A stretch of DNA of 64,000 nucleotides from Halodurantibacterium daqingensis (GTDB lineage: Bacteria > Pseudomonadota > Alphaproteobacteria > Rhodobacterales > Rhodobacteraceae): assembly GCF_042666235.1 (NCBI RefSeq), contig NZ_JBHTFQ010000006.1:62001-126000 (forward strand). Reading direction: 5' to 3'. The notes below the pieces were generated by a model. The model made no database searches. It saw only the letters and a list, made by a program, of their open reading frames with translations, and was not told where the DNA came from. Of this stretch, positions 59,851 to 64,000 are shown one piece after another. Position 1 is the first letter of the stretch, and every line of letters begins with the position of its first letter. The position numbers were made by a program, and so were the translations under genes.

Positions 59851-61074
59851 TCATGCAGACAATTCGGCGCGATTTAGCGCACAATGCGACCAAAGACCGT
59901 CCATCGCGCGCACCAGCCTGTCCATCATCGGCCCGTCGTGCACCGGCGAGGGCGTGAAGCGCAGCCGCTCGGTGCCGCGAGGCACGGTGGGGAAGTTGAT
60001 CGGCTGCACATAGATGCCGTAATCCTCCAGCAGCCGGTCCGAAAGCATCTTGCACTTGACCGGATTGCCGACATGGACCGGAACGATATGCGACCCGTGG
60101 TCGATGATCGGCAGGCCCAGCCCGCGCAGGCGCATCTTGAGCACACGTGCCCGTTGCTGATGCAGATCGCGCAGGCCCTGATCGGTCTTGAGATGCCGGA
60201 CCGAGGCCGCCGCCCCGGCTGCAACCGCCGGTGGCAGCGAGGTGGTGAAGATGAAGCCCGGCGCGTAGGAGCGGATCGCGTCCACCATCTTCGCGCTGGC
60301 AGCGATGTAGCCGCCGAACACGCCATAGGCCTTTGCAAGCGTCCCGTTGATGATGTCGATCCGGTGCATCAGACCGTCGCGTTCGGCCACGCCCGCACCG
60401 CGGGGGCCATACATGCCGACGGCGTGCACCTCGTCGATATAGGTGAGCGCGCCGAATTCATCGGCCAGATCGCAGATCTCGCGGATCGGGCCGAAATCGC
60501 CGTCCATCGAATAGATCGATTCAAAGGCGATGACGATCGGGCGTCCGGGCGTTATCGAGGACAGGATCTCGCGCAGATGCGCCACGTCATTGTGGCGGAA
60601 GATGTGCTTTTCGCAGCGGCCGCGGCGGATGCCCTGGATCATCGAGGCGTGGTTCAGCTCGTCCGAGATGATCACGAGGTCGGGAAACAGCAGTGGCAGC
60701 GTCGAGAGCGTTGCGTCATTGGCGATATAGGCCGAGGTAAAGACCAGCGCCGCCTCCTTGCCGTGCAGATCGGCCAGCTCGGCCTCCAGCTCCTTGTGAT
60801 AGAGCGTCGTCCCCGAGATGTTGCGCGTCCCGCCCGAACCGGCGCCCGTCGCATCCACGGCGCGATGCATGGCCTCAAGCACCACCGGATGCTGGCCCAT
60901 GCCCAGATAATCGTTGCCGCACCACACGGTGATCTCTTTCTCCGTCCCGTCGGGCCGACGCCAGATGGCATGGGGAAAGGCGCCATTGCGCCGTTCGATG
61001 TCGATGAAGGTCCGGTAACGGCCCTCCTCGTGAAGCCGGTTCAGCGCGGTGTCGAGTGCGTGGGCGTAGTCCAA
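59851..61074 (-). CDS. hemA: 5-aminolevulinate synthase
   Basis: A 407-residue PLP enzyme condensing glycine and succinyl-CoA, the first step of haem and bacteriochlorophyll synthesis in alphaproteobacteria. Visible are GNDYLGMGQHPVVLEAM near residue 52, GSGGTRNISGTTLYHKELE near 77, the PLP lysine in GTLAKAYGVFGGYIA near 248 and the C-terminal RLRFTPSPVHDG. An FnrL-type box lies 91 bases upstream of the start, suggesting oxygen control. Whether it is hemA or a hemT isozyme is not decidable here. Confidence 0.95.
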   Translation of the reverse strand: MDYAHALDTALNRLHEEGRYRTFIDIERRNGAFPHAIWRRPDGTEKEITVWCGNDYLGMGQHPVVLEAMHRAVDATGAGSGGTRNISGTTLYHKELEAELADLHGKEAALVFTSAYIANDATLSTLPLLFPDLVIISDELNHASMIQGIRRGRCEKHIFRHNDVAHLREILSSITPGRPIVIAFESIYSMDGDFGPIREICDLADEFGALTYIDEVHAVGMYGPRGAGVAERDGLMHRIDIINGTLAKAYGVFGGYIAASAKMVDAIRSYAPGFIFTTSLPPAVAAGAAASVRHLKTDQGLRDLHQQRARVLKMRLRGLGLPIIDHGSHIVPVHVGNPVKCKMLSDRLLEDYGIYVQPINFPTVPRGTERLRFTPSPVHDGPMMDRLVRAMDGLWSHCALNRAELSA

Positions 61075-61496
61075 GTGAAGTCTCCCTGGCCGATTGCTGG
61101 GTGCAGACGTAGCCTGCGCTCAGAGGGTGCTGGGGCAGATGAGCCGTTCTGTTGCATTCCTGCCTTGATATGGGTCAAATACGACGAAGCAAAGCCGGAA
61201 AATGACCTTTGTCTGCCGCCATGCCGCAAAACCCCCGGTTTTCCACTGCGGCATGTCGTCCCGGCCGCGCACGAAAGGCCCGGCCTGCGGGCCGGCGCGT
61301 CCTGGCCCGCCATCCTCCCCGGGATCCGATCGGGCGGCTTCGGCGGCCGTGGCCGCACCGCTCGGCCGCCTCGTCTCCTGGCACTTCGGCGCGGTCCGGG
61401 CGGGGAGTCCGGCGCAGCGCTCCACCCGCGGCCCCGCCCTCTGGACAGCAGGGGCAAGGCTGGTAGGCTGCCCCGGAACGATCGAAGGACCCGACC
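61075..61496. other. divergent spacer between hemA and the M20 dipeptidase gene
   Basis: About 420 bases. It holds the FNR box, and the stretch around it (61140-61200) is A+T-richer than the rest. The remainder is G+C-rich with no gene. Confidence 0.5.
61165..61178 (-). promoter_or_regulatory. FnrL/FNR-type box upstream of hemA
   Basis: TTGAT-ATGG-GTCAA matches the FNR consensus TTGAT-N4-ATCAA at nine of ten positions. It lies 91-104 bases before the hemA ATG. Control of hemA by FnrL is established in Rhodobacter sphaeroides, so the assignment is strong. Confidence 0.8.
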
Positions 61497-62882
61497 ATGA
61501 CCACTTCTTCCCGGCTCGATCCGGTGCTTGCCCGCATCGACGATACCCTGCCCCAGGCGACCGAGCGTCTTCTGGCGCTGCTGCGCATCCCCTCGATCTC
61601 GACCGACCCGGCCTATCGCGCCGAATGCGACCGCGCGGCGGACTGGTTGGTCGAGGATCTGCGCGGCATCGGCTTCGAAGCCGCAAAACGCCCGACCCCG
61701 GGCCATCCGATGGTGACCGGCCACGCCGGGGGCGCAGGGCCGCACATCCTGTTCTATGGCCATTACGACGTGCAACCGGTTGATCCGCTTGACCTCTGGG
61801 AGCGTGACCCGTTCGATCCGCAGGTCGAGGATACGCCGAAGGGCCGGGTGATCCGTGGCCGCGGCGCCTCGGACGACAAGGGGCAGCTCATGACCTTTGT
61901 CGAGGCCTGCCGCGCCTGGAAGGCCGTGCATGGCACCCTGCCCGCCCGCATCAGCCTGTTCTTCGAGGGAGAGGAGGAATCCGGGTCCCCCAGCCTTGTG
62001 CCCTTCATGCGCGAGAATGCCGAGGAACTGCGGGCCGATGTGGCGCTGATCTGCGACACGGGCCTGTTCGGGGACAGCACCCCGGCGATCGTCACCATGC
62101 TGCGCGGGCTTCTGGGCGAAGAGATCACCATCACCGGCCCGTCGAAGGATCTGCATTCCGGCATGTATGGCGGCATCGCGATGAACCCGATCCGGGTGCT
62201 GGCGCGCATCATCGCCGCGCTGCATGACGATCAGGGCCGTGTCACCATCCCGGGGTTCTATGACGGCGTGCCCGAACTGCCGGCGGATGTGGCGGCGCAA
62301 TGGCAGGGGCTGAACTTCGATGCGCAGGGTTTTCTGGGCGAAGTGGGCCTGGGCCAGCCGGCCGGCGAGACCGACCGCAGCCCGCTCGAGATGATCTGGT
62401 CGCGCCCGACCTGCGAGGTCAACGGGATCACCGGCGGCTATACCGGCGCAGGGTTCAAGACGGTGCTTCCCGCGAAGGCCAGCGCCAAGATCAGCTTCCG
62501 CCTGGTCGGCCAGCAGGATCCGCTGAAGATCCGCGAGAGCTTCCGCAAGATGGTGCGCGACATGCTGCCCCCCGATTGCGAGGTCAGCTTCGCCGACCAT
62601 TCGGCCTCGGCGGCAAGCCAGATGGAAACCAGCCACCCGGCCTTCGAGGCGGCCCGCATCGCGCTGTCCGACGAATGGCCGAACCCCGCAGCCTATGTCG
62701 GATGCGGCGGCTCGATCCCGATTGCGGGCCACTTCAAGACGTTGCTGGGCATGGACGCGATGCTGATCGGCTTTGGCAAGGACGACGACCAGATCCATTC
62801 CCCCAACGAGAAATATGATCTGGAGAGCTTCCACAAGGGCATCCGCAGCTGGGCGCGCGTGCTGGATGCGCTGTCGCGCTGA
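61497..62882 (+). CDS. M20 family dipeptidase
   Basis: A 461-residue binuclear-zinc metallopeptidase of the M20 carnosinase-like group. Metal motifs are ILFYGHYDVQPVDP near residue 84, GRGASDDKGQLMTFVEA near 121, FFEGEEESGSPSL near 156 and a final HSPNEKYDLESF near 435. The dimerisation lid lies between about 190 and 340. It should hydrolyse dipeptides in the cytoplasm. GAAGGA precedes the ATG. It is divergent from hemA. Confidence 0.92.
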   Translation: MTTSSRLDPVLARIDDTLPQATERLLALLRIPSISTDPAYRAECDRAADWLVEDLRGIGFEAAKRPTPGHPMVTGHAGGAGPHILFYGHYDVQPVDPLDLWERDPFDPQVEDTPKGRVIRGRGASDDKGQLMTFVEACRAWKAVHGTLPARISLFFEGEEESGSPSLVPFMRENAEELRADVALICDTGLFGDSTPAIVTMLRGLLGEEITITGPSKDLHSGMYGGIAMNPIRVLARIIAALHDDQGRVTIPGFYDGVPELPADVAAQWQGLNFDAQGFLGEVGLGQPAGETDRSPLEMIWSRPTCEVNGITGGYTGAGFKTVLPAKASAKISFRLVGQQDPLKIRESFRKMVRDMLPPDCEVSFADHSASAASQMETSHPAFEAARIALSDEWPNPAAYVGCGGSIPIAGHFKTLLGMDAMLIGFGKDDDQIHSPNEKYDLESFHKGIRSWARVLDALSR

Positions 62883-63177
62883 TCCGGCGTGATCTGGCCC
62901 CGGGTCCGGCGGGTCAGATCACCACAGCCTTACCGGCAGCGCCGGCGCGGCCGCAACCGGTGAACGGTGGCCGCTCGGCGCCACCCTCCTGCGGTGACGG
63001 GTCTGCCCGGGCCCGGCCTGCGCAGCACGCGCGCCCACCAATGCCATTCGGGATTCAACCTGATGCGTCGTGCGACGCTGCGCGGCCATCCGCGTCACTC
63101 CGCCGGAAGTCGCGGCGCCGCCGCGACCCGCACATGCCAGCGGCGCCGTCAGGCAGGGCAAATCCCGGACCTGTCGC

Positions 63178-63765
63178 TCAGCTGCCCAGAATCACCTGAA
63201 CGTAATTCGTCGTCTCGCGGTAGGGGGGCACATCGCCGTGGCGGTCCACCGCGCCGGGGCCGGCGTTATAGGCGGCCAGTGCCAGCCGCCATGTGCCATA
63301 GCGGTCATACATCATCCGCAGATAGCGCGCCCCGCCGTCAAGGTTCTGATGCGGATCCTCGATGCTGACCCGCAAGAGCCGCGCGGTATCCGGCATCAGC
63401 TGCGCCAGCCCCACCGCGCCCTTGTGAGAGACCGCCTGCGGGTTCCAGCCGCTTTCCTGCTGCACAAGCCGCAGGAACAGATCCTCGGGCACGCCATGCC
63501 GGCGCGCCGCGTCGCGCGCCACGACAAGATATTCGCCGCGATAGCTGCCGGCATAGGCGGGGATGCCGCTCTCCTGCCGCTGCGATGGCGGCTGCAGGCG
63601 CACCGAATTGTTGTATTGCTGGGCGCCCCGCGTATCGAGAAGCCGCGTCGCCGCCGAAAACGAGCCCGACTGTGCCTTGGACGAGGCCGAAAAAAGCAGC
63701 GTTTCCGAGGTTGCCGGGCTTGCGCAAAGCGCCATGATCCCGGCGGACCAAAGCCAGTTCCGCAT
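63178..63765 (-). CDS. small lytic transglycosylase domain protein
   Basis: A 195-residue exported SLT-domain protein. A signal peptide (WSAGIMALCASPATSE) is followed by a linker and a compact transglycosylase domain. The catalytic Glu is in RLVQQESGWNPQAVS near residue 100, followed by GAVGLAQLMPDTARLL and LAAYNAGPGAVDR. It cleaves peptidoglycan between MurNAc and GlcNAc. A spacer of about 295 bases with no visible feature lies between it and the M20 gene. It is divergent from ssb. Confidence 0.9.
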   Translation of the reverse strand: MRNWLWSAGIMALCASPATSETLLFSASSKAQSGSFSAATRLLDTRGAQQYNNSVRLQPPSQRQESGIPAYAGSYRGEYLVVARDAARRHGVPEDLFLRLVQQESGWNPQAVSHKGAVGLAQLMPDTARLLRVSIEDPHQNLDGGARYLRMMYDRYGTWRLALAAYNAGPGAVDRHGDVPPYRETTNYVQVILGS

Positions 63766-63938
63766 GTTCCTGTCCCCCTTGTTCCGGCGGCACTATAGCC
63801 ATTCCGCCGGCTGATTCCAGCATCTCGCGCGCGGCGCAGCCGCCGGCCACGGGCCCGGCGGCGGTTTTATGCTTTTCACCGGCGGGCGCGGATGCTGTAA
63901 CGGAGGGCAGGACACATCAGATTCGAAGGGAGCGGCGG

Positions 63939-64000
63939 ATGGCGGGCTCGGTCAACAAGGTGATCATCGTGGGCAACCTGGGGCGCGACCCCGAGGTGCG
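63939..64000 (+). CDS. ssb: single-stranded DNA-binding protein, 5' end
   Basis: The window ends 62 bases into this gene. It encodes MAGSVNKVIIVGNLGRDPEV, the typical SSB start. AAGGGAGCGG precedes the ATG. I looked for a LexA box (GTTC-N7-GTTC) upstream and did not find one. Confidence 0.92.
   Translation, partial: MAGSVNKVIIVGNLGRDPEV

Noticed and set aside
63757..63785. GTTC repeats between the transglycosylase gene and ssb as a LexA box
   Set aside because: The spacing between GTTC elements is five bases or irregular, not the seven expected for the alphaproteobacterial SOS box.
1..64000. CRISPR arrays, prophage, insertion sequences, tRNA or rRNA genes
   Set aside because: I looked for regularly spaced repeats, transposase or integrase-like proteins, and tRNA T-loop signatures on both strands and saw none; a computed scan could still find a divergent tRNA.

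Overview
The window looks like chromosomal DNA of an alphaproteobacterium of the Rhodobacteraceae (Rhodobacterales). The evidence is the very high G+C with G/C-ending codons, a 5-aminolevulinate synthase (C4 haem route) behind an FnrL-type box, an olsBA ornithine-lipid pair, a ChpT-type histidine phosphotransferase, a eukaryote-like NADP isocitrate dehydrogenase, an Entner-Doudoroff edd-eda pair, and lineage-typical small or DUF proteins (DUF2927, DUF3553, DUF2059, DUF502). I cannot name the genus from sequence alone. I saw no phage, transposase, integrase, CRISPR array, rRNA or tRNA. It reads as core genome with long, apparently gene-free spacers.

Layout. 1-6.9 kb: GNAT, DUF2927 lipoprotein, micro-membrane protein, CoxE-like VWA protein, ZIP transporter and M48 protease on +; then a PIN-domain protein coupled to RlmI and a 56-aa protein on -. 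7.1-9.6 kb: edd-eda behind a LacI-family operator. The 3' end of eda is caught in a 200-bp tandem duplication. 10.3-19.5 kb: an amino-acid catabolism block. It holds a glutamine-synthetase-like gene, a class III aminotransferase, a LysR regulator divergent from glutaryl-CoA dehydrogenase, an alpha-aminoadipic-semialdehyde-type aldehyde dehydrogenase, a saccharopine-dehydrogenase-family protein and an M19 dipeptidase. Together these suggest lysine breakdown through saccharopine/aminoadipate and glutaryl-CoA. 19.5-28.4 kb: icd, YitT-like protein, typA, M20 amidohydrolase, mazG, a lone ferric-iron binding protein and a thiE-like gene.

28.3-36.6 kb: olsB-olsA, DUF3553 divergent from chpT, then the minus-strand run rplU-rpmA // GNAT-GNAT-obgE-proB-proA. 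36.8-40 kb: DUF2059 protein and an orphan LuxR regulator between two long gene-free stretches. 40.1-44.7 kb: rpsB-tsf, psuK-psuG (pseudouridine breakdown) and DUF502. 44.8-48.7 kb: a lone family-5 solute-binding protein, a candidate intergenic small RNA with promoter and terminator, and bdhA-patatin (3-hydroxybutyrate/PHB metabolism). 49.3-56.7 kb: amiC-PBP1A-prfB, an aminotransferase and a DsbA-like oxidoreductase. 57.3-64 kb: rodZ-ispG, hemA, an M20 dipeptidase, a small lytic transglycosylase and the start of ssb.

I did not find an unmistakably new multi-gene system. The best leads are non-coding: the candidate sRNA at about 46.71-46.78 kb next to bdhA, the 200-bp tandem duplication swallowing the eda terminus, the iron-box-like motif before the iron-binding protein, structured inverted repeats in the spacers at 39.3 and 57.1 kb, and the unusually long gene-free spacers.
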